Of a DNA stretch of 64,000 nt, positions 13,031-29,500 are shown piece by piece. Within the stretch, counting starts at the first letter, position 1. Every line of letters starts with the position of its first letter. The notes under the pieces were generated by a model that worked only from the letters and a program-made list of their open reading frames with translations, was not told the origin of the DNA and searched no databases. Source of the stretch: Amylostereum areolatum (taxonomy: Eukaryota > Basidiomycota > Agaricomycetes > Russulales > Stereaceae). The position numbers and the translations under genes were made by a program. The DNA lies in NCBI GenBank assembly GCA_012932865.1, contig SAXG01000084.1:62001-126000 (forward strand), written 5' to 3'.

Positions 13031-14576
13031 ATGCGTTCCACCTCCGCCAACGTCATTGCCGCCACCCTCATCGCCGTCCAGGTTGCTCCTTCCTTTGCTG
13101 CTCCTATCCAGGGGTAAGTCATTCTGGTGTTTTGTAGACTTCACCGTGCTGATATTTGCCCAGGAACACCTATTACACGATCCAGCCGATTGACACCCGC
13201 TTCCCCCCCGCCGTGAAGGCTATTGGCGCCGCTGTCGCCGGTGGTATTGCCTCGGGTGCAGCGGGTGCTGCCACTGACGCGATTCTCAACCGCGAGTACG
13301 AGGCTCGTTTCCCCCCTGCTGTCAAGGCTGTCGGCGCCGCTGTTGCAGGCGGCGTGGCGTCTGGCGTGGCGGGCTCTGTGGCGGAGAACATCCTCAGTCG
13401 GTACGTGCTGCCATATCTTATACATTATAGCAGCTGCTTACGTTGCTCTAGCGAATACGAAGCACGCTTCCCTCCCGCTGTGAAAGCAATCGGCGCTGCC
13501 GTCGCTGGTGGCGTCGCTTCTGGTGCAGCGGGTGCAGCGACTGACGCGATCCTCAGCCGCGAGTATGAGGCCCGTTTCCCGCCTGCGGTTAAGGCCGTCG
13601 GCGCCGCCGTTGCTGGCGGTGTGGCGTCCGGAGTCGCTGGCTCTGTGGCGGAGAACATCCTCAGTCGGTACGTGACTTCATATCCCGTCATTTGTAGCAG
13701 CGACTTATGTCGCCTCCAGTGAATACGAAGAGCGCTTCCCTCCCGCTGTGAAGGCGATCGGCGCCGCCGTTGCTGGCGGTATCGCATCGGGTGCGGCGGG
13801 CGCTGCCACGGACGCGATCCTTAGCCGTGACCTTCAATACGAGGCCCGTTTCCCGCCCGCTGTCAAAGCTGTCGGCGCAGCCGTTGCTGGCGGTGTGGCG
13901 TCTGGTGTGGCAGGCTCTGTGGCGGAGAGCATCCTCAGTCGGTACGTAACTCCTTCATTCACTTCTATTTGCAGCTACTTACGTCGTTTCCAGCGAATAC
14001 GAAGAGCGCTTCCCCCCCGCCGTGAAGGCTATCGGCGCTGCCGTTGCTGGTGGCGTTGCCTCGGGCGCGGCAGGCGCTGCTACCGATGCGATCCTCAGCC
14101 GCGAATACGAGGCTCGCTTCCCGCCTGCCGTTAAGGCCGTTGGTGCCGCCATTGCTGGTGGCGTCGCGTCCGGTGCCGCAGGTGCTGCTACCGACGCGAT
14201 CCTCAGCCGCGAATACGAGGCTCGCTTCCCGCCTGCCGTTAAGGCCGTCGGTGCCGCCATTGCTGGTGGCGTCGCGTCCGGCGCTGCAGGTGCTGCCACC
14301 GATGCGATCCTCAGCCGCGACATCGAGTACGAGGCTCGTTTCCCCCCCGCCGTCAAGGCCATTGGCGCAGCTGTGGCTGGTGGCGTGGCGTCTGGTGCGG
14401 CTACCGCTGCAACTGATGCCATCCTCAATCGGTTCGTTCCTTCGATGGCTTGAGTTGTCTGTCCTCGTAGTCTGACTTCCCCTCCTCGCCTCAGCCGCCA
14501 GGTATCCGTCGCTGACCTCACCGTCCGCGACCTCATCCACGTCATGAACTCCCTCCGGATGAACGACCTCGAGTGA
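13031..14576 (+). CDS. Secreted protein of ten glycine-zipper-like tandem repeats
   Basis: The model has six exons: 13031-13113, 13164-13400, 13452-13667, 13720-13941, 13994-14431 and 14495-14576. They sum to 1278 nt (425 residues plus stop). Exon 1 encodes a signal peptide ending near PSFAAPIQ. The body is ten repeats of 35-38 residues, each with RFPPAVKA(I/V)GAA, a Gly/Ala stretch AGG(V/I)ASG spaced like a glycine zipper, and an acidic/basic linker (ILSREYEA). Repeats alternate between a ...AAGAATDAIL type and a ...VAGSVAENIL type over the first six; the last four are all of the first type. Introns fall in linkers, always after the second base of an Arg codon. The C-terminus (VADLTVRDLIHVMNSLRMND) is a non-repeat amphipathic tail. 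No KR sites separate the units, which argues against a kexin-processed peptide precursor. No known family is recognised; membrane insertion or self-assembly outside the cell is only a guess. Confidence 0.85.
13198..14431 (+). repeat. Ten tandem coding repeats (35-38 residues each)
   Basis: The repeats are near-identical at protein level and strongly similar at DNA level, two per exon in exons 2, 3 and 4 and four in exon 5. The three introns inside the array are 51-52 nt, in the same phase and position and similar in sequence (donor GTACGT). The module duplicated was therefore probably one intron plus a two-repeat exon. Confidence 0.85.
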
Positions 14577-15275
14577 TTTCCCAACTCCCTTTGCGACATT
14601 TTACGACCCCTTTACGACGATTTGATGATCACCCGTGCGCCTCGCTGGCGTTACGCATGGGTTGAAGGCCTTTGGAATTTGTAGTGAGAGTGCGAGGGTC
14701 TACTTACAGTACCTTTTGCGGTTGAATGATATTTGTGCGTTGACTGGAATCTTTGGTGTGATCTGAGCAATTGTGAGGCAAGGCGCTCGTCGGTGGTGCT
14801 GCCTGCCCGCGATGGTTCGAGTGATCGTTTGCTTCGTCGTTGGCGCCATGGTTGTTTGGAGTCGTATATTATAATTTATATGTAGAGCACACTGGGGTTT
14901 CATGCGAGTTGTTCGAGTGCGCAAGAGTAAGATCCTGGTTGTACGGAAGCTGCTAGATCGCATGTTTATTCGCTCGGATGTTCGACGCGAAGCTACAAGG
15001 ACGTCGTAATGCATTGCAGGATCTCTTTGAGCACGCCCTTTTCCCCCGGTTTACATTATTACATAACTTTCGGGATCGACTGAAAATGAAATGTGCAGCG
15101 CGAGATCGGACCGAATGAAACAAGGGAACGGGTGGAAGACGTACTGTCACCGCGGACCTCGCCCGACGCCAGTCGCGTCCCGCGTCTTTCAGCTTGCCCA
15201 TCGACCACGACTAGCCCGCGGGACGTGAAGCTTAAAGCTGAGAAAACATACCTTCCCCAGCTCGCACAGAGCACC
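14577..15275. other. Intergenic region, no gene supported
   Basis: About 700 bases between two plus-strand genes. Minus-strand frames around 14700-15014 and 14953-15201 are basic and low in complexity, without domains. The region likely holds the 3' UTR of the repeat gene and the promoter of the next gene. Confidence 0.5.
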
Positions 15276-16559
15276 ATGCACTCATGGTCCCGTCTTCAGC
15301 ATCGTCGTCTGTTTGGCACTGCGCGCGCTTTGCGTCATGATAATCCTCTGGTAAGCGTATATTGACCATCCGAGTCCATTCGCGCTCACCAACCCAGGGC
15401 CTGCCCAAAAACACAGAGACACCCCCCACCGCAGATCCCTCGAAGAGGCGGAGTTCCTGAAAGGCGGCCCATCGCTGGAGTGAAGAAGGTCGTCGTCGTG
15501 GCCAGTGGGAAAGGTGGGGTCGGGAAGAGTACTGTCGCTGGTCCGTGGTTCATGTTTCTGCATTTCACCGCACCGCTCATGGTGGAATGCCATTCAGTGA
15601 ACCTCGCTTTTTCGCTCGCGATGCGTAAAGGGCCTACGAAACCTCGGGTTGGAATCCTCGACCTGGACATTTTTGGCCCATCCATCCCCAAACTCATGGG
15701 CCTTGATCTCGCTCCAGAGCCCAACCTTACTAGCGGTGCGTTTCTTTATTTCCCTTTTGCCTGGTCGCTCAACTTACACACATGTAGCCGGCGCGCTCAT
15801 TCCTCTCGTGAACCACGGTATGCCTTGCATGTCCATGGGCTTTCTCCTTCCCCGCGCCGAGGCCTCCGACTCGAACGCCGACGTACCCGTCGTTTGGCGA
15901 GGACTCATGGTTCAGAAAGCTGTACAGCAACTGCTATTCCAAGTCGACTGGCGCGCAGATGCTACGGGAAACTCGTCCAGTACAGACCTCGATGTTCTCG
16001 TGGTGGATATGCCGCCCGGTACTGGAGACGTACCACTGACGCTTGGGCAACTTGTAAAGGTCGACAGTGAGTTCTTCGCTGTTTTGTACGAGCATATTGA
16101 ATAATGTACTCTTGAGGTGCTGTCATCGTGTCGACTCCACAGGACGTTGCCCTCGCAGATGTGCGCAAGGGTATCGCTATGTTCCGTAAAGTCGCGGTTC
16201 CCGTACGTGCCCCTCTTTTTGAACCTTCGTTATCTCACGAGAGCCGTTTGATGCAGATATCAGGACTGGTTCTCAACCAGTCATATTTTTTCTGTCCTTC
16301 ATGCACAACCCCGCATCATCTTTTCGGCACGCCCGATAGATTCAACGCGGTAGCAGAGCAACTCGGCGTGCCCGTCCTCGGGCAGTTACCTCTCTTGCCT
16401 GGGGTCAGCACTAGTGGTGATAGAGGGGCCCCTTACGCGCTTGTGGGCGATTCGGCTTTGCAACAGGGAGCAGGCGAAGGCGCATTGAAGTGGAAGGCGG
16501 GGATGAATGCGGTTGCCGACCGGGTGTGGGACGTTTTATATCCATCATCGTTTGCCTAG
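15276..16559 (+). CDS. IND1: Mitochondrial P-loop Fe-S carrier, IND1/NUBPL type, with apparent 1-nt frameshift
   Basis: Members of this Mrp/NBP35 family deliver [4Fe-4S] clusters, IND1 specifically to respiratory complex I. Visible are an Arg-rich N-terminus that fits a mitochondrial presequence ([18 protein letters not shown]), a deviant Walker [29 protein letters not shown], the [10 protein letters not shown] motif and the cluster-binding CPSC. Exon 1 is 15276-15350. Later introns start near 15539, 15736, 16070 and 16204; each splice restores the family sequence. In exon 2 (from 15398) the frame from exon 1 reads [10 protein letters not shown] and then meets TGA at 15451-15453. The continuation [14 protein letters not shown] lies one base out, and the switch falls in a run of six C at 15422-15427. 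The gene is otherwise intact, so a sequencing or assembly indel is at least as likely as a real mutation. Confidence 0.88.
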
Positions 16560-16822
16560 CATTGTGTCACTCTAGAAACTCCTTCTATCTTTCGCGAGAA
16601 CATGCATATTTCGTCCATGTACGTTGTCTGAGAAGAAAGTGGATGAACTTCAGAATCGAGAATCGTCAAACGCCGCTGAAACGCGAAGCTCTCCTGGTCA
16701 CGTGTATTTGCGCGTTCACTGCCGCGCGCAACGAACTTGGGTTTCCTTCGACTCCAACGTCGACCGGTGCTGCAGCCTGCCGTCCACACCAGCTGCACCT
16801 CTTACATCCACGCCCTTCCACG

Positions 16823-21631
<4,809 letters not shown>

Positions 21632-21903
21632 CTCTGTGTTGTGTGTTGTACGTTGTAATTTCAGATTACGACCCGCTAGCATGCTGCTCTGCGGAAAGTG
21701 GCGAATTTTATCGGAATATATATGTATAGAATGGTCGTATAGCGATGCGGGGTGGAACCACAAGTCGTAGTCTTCATAGAGCATGAAACCAACATCGGGA
21801 GCTTGACGCTATGGTTCCAACGAAGAGATATGACACGATGGATATGTTGTACAGAGTGATGGGCATGTGCATAGTGATAGAGCATGTATAAGGCTGGGGT
21901 CAT
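21632..21903. other. Short convergent intergenic region
   Basis: About 270 bases between the 3' ends of PRP16 and the second P450. No gene is seen; it probably holds both 3' UTRs. Confidence 0.6.
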
Positions 21904-24172
21904 TTACGAACTTTCGACAAGGTCTCTAATCCGTGCATTACGGGGAACGATAGTACACTCAAATGCTTCCGGGTGACTGTGACACGGAGATCAGCCACCA
22001 ACGAATTTTCATGGAAATCTGGTGATGCTCTTACCTGACCAATGTGTCTGTGAACTCTTCCAACAAGGGGATCTCGCGCCCGGCGGTGTCCTTCGCCGGC
22101 GAGATACGGAAGGCGAACAACACAGAGACAGCGAACATCCAGAACGACGACTCAGCGAGGTGCCGTCCAGGACAGATCCTTAGAGAAGTAATGCGTGAGA
22201 ATCCAATATGGTGGTGGCAAATCGACCTCGATGAGAGGTCAACAACACACCGTCGTCCAAAGCCGAAAACGTAACTGATGTTTGGATCGTCTATGGCCTT
22301 GCCATGATTGTCGATGAAGCGCGATGGGTTGAAGCTTTCTGGGTTCTTGTAAGTTTTGGGGTCGTGAAGAATGTGCCTGGATTGTTGTTAAGTGCGTGGG
22401 GGAAGGTAGGATGGTAATGGGTCAAACCATGGGTTGCCGAACACAACAGCTCCTGCCATACGACACCACGTCAATAGTGATACGGTATTATGGCACGGCA
22501 GGGCATACCTTTCGGAATAAGATAGCCTTCGTAAATGTCATCTTGAGCTGTTTCATGAGGAAGAGCTATTGAAGCCAAGGTCAGTTTCGCCGCCAACCTT
22601 GCTATGAAGAAGAAGATATCTACGCACACAGCGGAACGGGGGGCCTCCACCGCAAAACTTCCTTACAGATGGCTTCGACGTAAGGCAAGGCGCTGCGGTC
22701 CTCAAACGTGGGAAGCCTCCCTTCTCCGATAATACGGTGAAGTTCCTCTTGAGCTTTATCCTGTATTTCAGGGTGGAGCGCAAGTGCGAGGAAGAGCGCC
22801 GTAAGAGCCGCTACAGTCTGCTCACGTGGAGACGTCAGGGTTGGTTCATATTTCGTACAGAAGAAATATCACAGACCGTGTCTGAACCGGCTGGAGCGGG
22901 TGGTTAGAAAAGCTTGCTATTCAGAGCCAGAAAAGGGCCAAAAACTCACGGGCATAAAGAGAGGCGATGGAGGTCTTGATCAATTGCTCGTCTCGTGGTA
23001 GAGAGCCGCCGTTTTCTTGAAGGCTTTCGAGATAATCGCGGACCAAACAAGGACCGGCAGTCCCGTCCTCCTATGATTTTGGTATACTGGTCAGCATACT
23101 CTGTTCATATGTCCGCATAATGTGCAACATCACTCACCATCCGATTCCTGGTATAGCGGTAGGTATCGTTGATTATACGATCGCCCATTAATCTACCCCG
23201 GGCAGCCAAAGCCTTGAATCCCATACCTGGGAGCCAAGCGGGTAAATGCCTTACTGCTCGCGAGCACGCAAAAGGCGTTAGCTCGAGGGAGCGTAGGATG
23301 GGAATCTGTACGCACGAAAAGGTATGTCATTCACTAAGACGGCCCCTGGAAGCATGACATCATTGGTGACGACCATCAAGCCTTCAGCGAGGGAGAGAAG
23401 ATCATCGTCTAGGGTCTTGGCGTCGTACCCGTAGAGGAGAAGTAGCATTGTAGATGCCGTAGCACTGAAAAACACTGTTGTCAGCAGGGCGCCTGGAACA
23501 GCTACTGATGGATATAATGAAACGTACTACTTGATATGACCTGAGAATGTGTCCGGATCTTGTGCGACAAGGCGGAGGAACTGGTACGCCTTCATCTGAA
23601 GAACAGGAAACAATCGCTGGATGGCTGTCGGTCGCATGCCCTGCTCCGTGATCCTCCGTCCCGTCCTCCATCGATGATCTGTAGGCATCATGGGATAGTC
23701 CCAGTCATAGACTCCTATCCTGGCTTACATAGAGTGAGTAAGTTAGCTGAAGAACGATGTATAGGAAGACGTGCATTTCGAGCATAGTCTGGCGCGGGCG
23801 CTCGGAATAAATCGCACCCCGCCGTTCAAAAAGATCCCTCACAGCTCTGACAGAGTTTAAAACGACCATGGTCTGGCCGAAGACGCGCACGGATACTATG
23901 TCGCCTACGATTGGGCAGAAACTGTGATTTAAACAAGGAACGAGAACACAGTTACTACGTGAAATCGTACCGTATTTCTCGGACCAGTCAGCGTAGGTGA
24001 CCCACGGTTTCTTCTTCGGGATGTCAAAGAGATTTCCAACCAACGGGAGAGGCGGTGGGCCAGGAAGGGCGCGAGACCGTCGCCTGGGAGAGGTAAAGTA
24101 CCATGTTGCGATACCGATAAAGGCTATGAAGGCCGACCAATCCAGCAAATAAAGGGGGGTAATGAATGTCAT
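21904..24172 (-). CDS. Cytochrome P450 monooxygenase, complete
   Basis: This is a full-length microsomal P450. The start at 24172 gives a membrane anchor (PLYLLDWSAFIAFIGIATWYF), then the basic and proline hinge PRRRSRALPGPPPLPLVG. Further motifs are the VRDLFERRGAIYSERP region, a WRTGRR helix-C, an I-helix AGSDT split by an intron near 22880, the ExxR motif EVLR, and the heme loop FGFGRR / ICPGRHLA interrupted by an intron near 22200. The last exon reads HPEAFECTIVPRN and ends at 21904. An upstream in-frame ATG at 24211 is possible but not needed. It is the closest visible relative of the truncated P450 at 1-1932 and lies in opposite orientation about 20 kb away. The substrate is unknown. 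Confidence 0.88.
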
Positions 24173-24232
24173 GATGTGGGGTCGTTGCAGTGGAGACTGA
24201 GAAGGAATCATTCAGCTCCCGACGTACATACT

Positions 24233-24240
24233 TATATAAG
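24233..24240 (-). promoter_or_regulatory. TATA-like box upstream of the second P450
   Basis: TATATAAG (near-palindromic) lies 61-68 bp upstream of the ATG at 24172, a common fungal distance. The site is seen; its function is inferred. Confidence 0.4.
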
Positions 24241-24843
24241 AAAGCGCGGACGAGCGCGTGCTCGCCTATGACATGCCAAACGCTTGTTGTGCTATCCCCC
24301 TTGGTACTGAGTGTTCGGACCCGAGTTCTGAATGACGAGGGGTCAGCGATGAGCGCACGGTGGATAGGAAGGATACAGACGACCGGCGCGAATCATCGGC
24401 GAATTCGTCCTGTCCAGGAAACAGACTGGCAAGAAGATAATTCTTTTCAGCGACGACATTGCGATATTGCACCCGGTGACGTTCAGAAAAAGCCAGTGCC
24501 TCAGATTTCTGACCGGCGCAATCAGTGAACTTCAAACACTAAGTAAACGCCCCGACCTGACCCGTACAATGTTCAAGGTCAACCGGCCGCGGAACTGAGA
24601 TTATAGTCGCATGCATAACGCCGGAGCTTACCAACAGAAAGAAGCCAGGTGATCATCCTGAGAGAAGGGAGCCTCTATAAGAGGCTATTGTGTGGTGATC
24701 ATCAATGAGCCAAAGAACATGCAGAGTTGGGGAAGCATGCTGGACATTCTGTGACACGAGAGAGATCGGAACAGACTCCTGGACAATAAAGGAAAGGCTC
24801 CACGTTGGTAAGTTGTAGGTATAGGTATTTTCAGGATGACGAC

Positions 24844-25146
24844 TTACGACGCATACACCCAGACGCTACTCGTCCAACAGAAGGCCCGAGCTTCTAGTGA
24901 ACATTGTATCCCAGACCCCAGACTTTTCACCTCCAGTACGAGGTCTCTTGTACATTGGTTCTGAGGCTGTGGCGGTGTTTTCGGAGGCCGTGAGGCGGCT
25001 GCAGGCAAACAGAATGAGCGTCGTGAACGGAAGCAAGCCAGATTCACGCTTACCTTACCATCGTAAGGATGATAGGGCCCGAACACATAGTAGGAAAAAC
25101 TCGCCAACACGAACGCAATAGTCAGAACTTGGGGATTATGACGCAT
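24844..25146 (-). CDS. Possible small membrane or secreted protein
   Basis: A 100-codon frame starts MRHNPQVLTIAFVLASFSYY, which looks like a single N-terminal hydrophobic segment or signal anchor. A GT-AG pair (GTAAGG near 25060 to GCAG) could remove an intron without shifting frame, since its length is divisible by three. No family is recognised and the C-terminus is not distinctive. It may be a chance frame or one exon of a longer gene. Confidence 0.3.
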   Translation of the reverse strand: MRHNPQVLTIAFVLASFSYYVFGPYHPYDGKVSVNLACFRSRRSFCLPAAASRPPKTPPQPQNQCTRDLVLEVKSLGSGIQCSLEARAFCWTSSVWVYAS

Positions 25147-26586
25147 GCTGACGGGTCTAGCCTTACTGAAGGAGCCATAGTACCTGCGACGACCTGAAAA
25201 GAAAGACGGTCTGAAACCAGATGTCTTGTCGCAGGAATGAAAATCGCTACGAGACTCCATCCCGTGACGGCATAGCAAGGACAGGGGAAAGGGAATAAGT
25301 ATAGCTGAAAATGCGCGAGTTAGAATGAGAGCGAGTGGTCATGAATACGAGGACGCACCCTTATAGTCTATAGACATGGTTCATGCAGTCGCTGCCGCGT
25401 CCAAGCTCCACTGTGCTGAACATGACTCCCATTCTTAACCCAGTGGTTTAAAGACACGACTCCCCTGCTGGGGACCCGTCAAAAGTAAGGTTCTTTTCTT
25501 CGACTGATCACATGACCGCTTCCCAACATATTCGACACCGGACAAACAAGCTTGTGCGTTGAACTCGCACTCGTAGGGCTAAATGATATGATTGACGATA
25601 TGTACACGGTGCGGGCCCATATACAGTGCAAGGAGAGATAGTTCTGGCGGACAGGCTGCTTCTCGAGAAACATGGGAGACGAAGGAACGAGGACGTTGGA
25701 AAGAGGGAAAGATGGAGGAACGTAGCACCAACGAACGTCCCTGACGGCAGGCCAGACTGGGCTTAGAGCGTCCGAAGGGTGGTCGGGGAGTACGGACGTT
25801 GCGCAAGGAGATCGGGAAGGCCAACAAGGGCCCGGGGAACATGTCGGTGTCGGTGTCGGGATGGGGTACTTAAGGGGGGTGGGGTGGGGAGAGAGCAGGA
25901 GCCCTCGGAGTGAAGGGAATACCGTGGATAAAACCACAGACCAACGATGAGGGAATACAACATTTGATCCTGCGAAGAATGCGAAGATGATTGCGATTGA
26001 ATCGGGGGAGAAGGATGGGGCGGGGGGGGGGGGGGGGGGGGGGTGGGGGGGAAAGTACAAGACGGAAGAGCGCACCTCGAGATCACACAGGCCAACTACA
26101 ACGATTTCCACCCTCGCAGGCACATCTGCCAACACGGTCCGCCCTCCTTCAACGTTGGTAGACCGAGGTGGTGCTGGGCCCGCGGGGGGAGGGAGAGAGA
26201 ATCCAAAGATCAATGGCACGACAGGCTTGCGCACGGTCTTGAAGACCTGGCCACCAGGAAGAATGGAAAGGACGGGGGTCATGGAATATGCGATGCAACG
26301 TCGTCCGCGTAGGGGGAGAGGGATGATGAGGAACCTGGGACATATGTCTCGATGAACCGTGACTGAGCAAAAGGCAACCGGCGAACGTTGAATGTGAATG
26401 TCGACCTCGCGGTCGACGTCTTCCCACGCTGGCTCTCTTCCAATGACCACCATCCGACGACCAACGGCGTCTGCTCGCAACTATCACTGCTGTTCATTAT
26501 TCATCACTCAGGTATGATGATGTACAGCTTGCTCGGTGGTCTCACGCACTGGCTCACCGACGACTGCAGAGAGATCGAACTCAATC
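25147..26586. other. Intergenic region with a 22-G homopolymer
   Basis: No gene is supported. A 333-codon minus-strand frame (25479-26480) crosses a run of 22 consecutive G at 26022-26043, which explains its proline-rich reading, and it has no domain. The last few hundred bases are probably promoter and leader of the TPR-CHAT gene starting at 26587. Confidence 0.5.
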
Positions 26587-29500
26587 ATGTCCTCGTTTGC
26601 GAGTGGCGCTCAAGAGGGGGATAACGGCGGTCAAGACTTGGGGTCAGCGCAGGATTTGAGCGCGTTATCGGTACGTTTTCTGAGCCTCTTCTTTCGTATA
26701 TGTGCAGACGTATTCAACAGGATGTTGTGTATGGCAGTGACGAAGTCCGACGGTGCGTACCTGGGTTGCTTGCCGCGCATACACCACGTCTTATCGTCAA
26801 TCAGCGGTCCTAGCGACGGTGAACCCCCCACGGAGGCTGAGAAGCATACCACGATGCTGCTGCATAGCCAGAGCGATCACCGTGTACGCTTGCACGATTC
26901 GGTAGAACGGGAAATCACCGATGACAACGTGAGCGAGAACATGCATCGCCAGTGCTCGGTGAGCTTTACATTGATATCAAAATTGTAGGGCACCGTCTCC
27001 GGCAATGATGAACTACATCCGATGCGGCAGCGGGCAGCATCTTCGGAGGGCAGTTCAGATGACTCGGCCAATCTAAAAGCTCTTGGTGACTCTCTGGTTG
27101 TGCACTATCAGGAGAATGGAGACTTTAAGGATCTCAATGATGCCATCCGAATTTTGACAGACTGTTATAATGCTGGGCTCTTGGTTGAATGGGATGAGCT
27201 GTTTACACTGGGATATGCACTTCTTGAACAGCATGATCATCCAGGGCTTGTGAAATGCATTGAGAATGGGATATTCTTTCACTCTGAGGCTTTAAAACTC
27301 TGCTCCTCAAGTGATGACAAGCAATTTAGATCTCTGGAATGGCTGGGGCTAGCACTCCAAAGATTGTACAAAAAGACAGGAAAAATCAATGACTTGGAGC
27401 AAGCCATTGTCTATTGTCAGGAGGCCCTGGACCTGTGCCCACAAGGCCATCCTGATCGATCTTCATCTCTGAACAATCTTGCAGGTGCAATGCAGACACG
27501 TTATAAAATCTTGGGGCATAGGGATGACCTTGAGCAGGCCATCATCTACAATCAGGAGGCTCTGGACCTGCACCCACAAGGCCATCCTGATCGATCTTTA
27601 TCTCTAAACAATCTTGCAAATGCAATCCAGACACGTTATGAAATCCAGGGGCATATGGGTGACCTTGAGCAGGCCATCATCCACCATCAGGAGGCTCTAG
27701 ACCTGCGCCCACAAGGCCATCCTAATCGATCTTCATCTCTAAACAATCTTGCAAATGCAATCCAGACACGTTATGAAATCCAGGGGAATATTAATGACCT
27801 TGAGCAGGCCATTACCCACCATCAGGAGGCTCTGGACCTGCACCCACAAGGCCATCTTTATCGATCTGCATCTCTGAACAATCTTGCAAATGTAATCCAG
27901 ACACGCTACCACATCCTTGGGCATATAGATGACCTTGAGCAGGCCATCATCTACAAACAGGAGGCTCTAGATCTGCGTTCACAAGGCCATCCTGATCAAT
28001 CTATGTCTTTGAACAATCTTGCAAATGCAATCCAGACACGCTATGAAATCCTGGGGCATATAGATGACCTTGAGCAGGCCATCATCTACTATCAGGGCGC
28101 TCTGGACCTATGCCCACAAGGCCATCTTAATCGATCCATATTTTTGAACAATTTTGCAAATGCAATCCAGACACGCTATGAAATTCTTGGGCATATGGGA
28201 GACCTTGAGCAGGCCATCATCTACTATCAGGAGGCTCTGGACCTGCGCCCACAAGGCCATCTTTATCGATCCCAGTCTCTGAACAATCTTGCAGAAGCAA
28301 TTCAGACACGGTACAAAGTCCTTGGGCAGATAGAGGATCTAAACATCATAGTGAAAACTCTATCTGAGGCTGTTAATATCCAGTATAGTTCAATCAAGTC
28401 ACGGCTTATTGCTGCACATTCTTGGGTCTCTTATGCTCGAATGCATAGACATCAATCTTTGTTGTCTGCATATGAAGCAGCTCTGGATATTTTCAAATCT
28501 CATCTTATACTCCATCCAAACATTGGGCTTCAATATGGGCTAATAGGTCCCTCCCAGTCCAAACTAGTTCTTGACGGTGTTTCAGAGGCACTCAATGAGG
28601 AAAAATACTGTTTAGGAATTGAGCTGCTTGAGCAAGGCAGAACCATTATCTGGTCTTTGATGAAAGGGTTTAGGATCACATTTGATAATGAATACCATCT
28701 GCCTAAATGGGATTTTCTATTTGAAGAGCTCAGAGATTTATCAACCAAACTAGAAAGAATGTCTATGTCAGTGAGCTTATCTGGGAAAAGTGATATGGCA
28801 ATATGGACACAAAAGCGGCAGCTCATTGAAAAAAGGGAACAAATGATTACCCAGATTCGCCAGCTTCCGGGGCAGGAGCATTTTTTGAAAGCCATCCCTT
28901 ATTCTCAGCTTTCTGAAGCAGCATCATTTGGTCCTGTCATTATGATCAATCTGTCTGAGTATCGGTCTGATGCCCTCATCATCCCCATGCCTCATGTTGA
29001 TCCAGTCATTGTTTCTCTTGCAAACAACCATATCTCTGCCAATCTGATCAAAATGATATCAGAGCTTGCACTTGAATGGTCTGCTCTCACAGCAAGAAAA
29101 CAGGCAGATGATGGCCGCTCCCGTACTATGCAAGAGATTTTGTTCTCTCTCTGGAACCTGATTGCTCAGCCAATTGTAGATAAACTGGAAGAATTGAAGG
29201 TCCCAAAGGGGTCCAGAATATGGTGGTGCCCAACCAGAGAGCTCTGTACCCTTCCTCTCCATGCTGCACAATCTCTATCTGGTCGTAGCATATCTGACCT
29301 CTATATATCTTCTTATACACCTACTATTGGAGCTCTTCTTTTAGCACAAAGGGCACATAAACAAAGATATGCCATACCCTCTATTTTTGCCATCGGGATT
29401 GGAGACACCCTTCCTCGTGTTGAAGAGGAATTCAACTATCTTAGACAATCTGTGGGCAGCATTATGGAGGTGCCCTGCAAAGAAGATATTGATTCTTCTC

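Noticed and set aside
13031..14576. Kexin-processed RiPP (dikaritin-type) or pheromone precursor
   Set aside because: Repeats are separated by SREYEAR linkers without KR or RR sites, and no UstY-like partner gene is nearby.
13965..14599. Long minus-strand ORFs opposite the ten-repeat gene
   Set aside because: Mirror reading of the tandem repeats; the plus strand has signal peptide, phase-consistent introns and promoter.
24844..25278. Third P450 fragment upstream of the P450 at 21904-24172
   Set aside because: The N-terminal hydrophobic segment is not followed by any P450 hinge or motif.
25479..26480. 333-codon minus-strand ORF
   Set aside because: It spans the G22 run, is proline-rich by composition only, has no domain and overlaps the likely TPR-CHAT A promoter.
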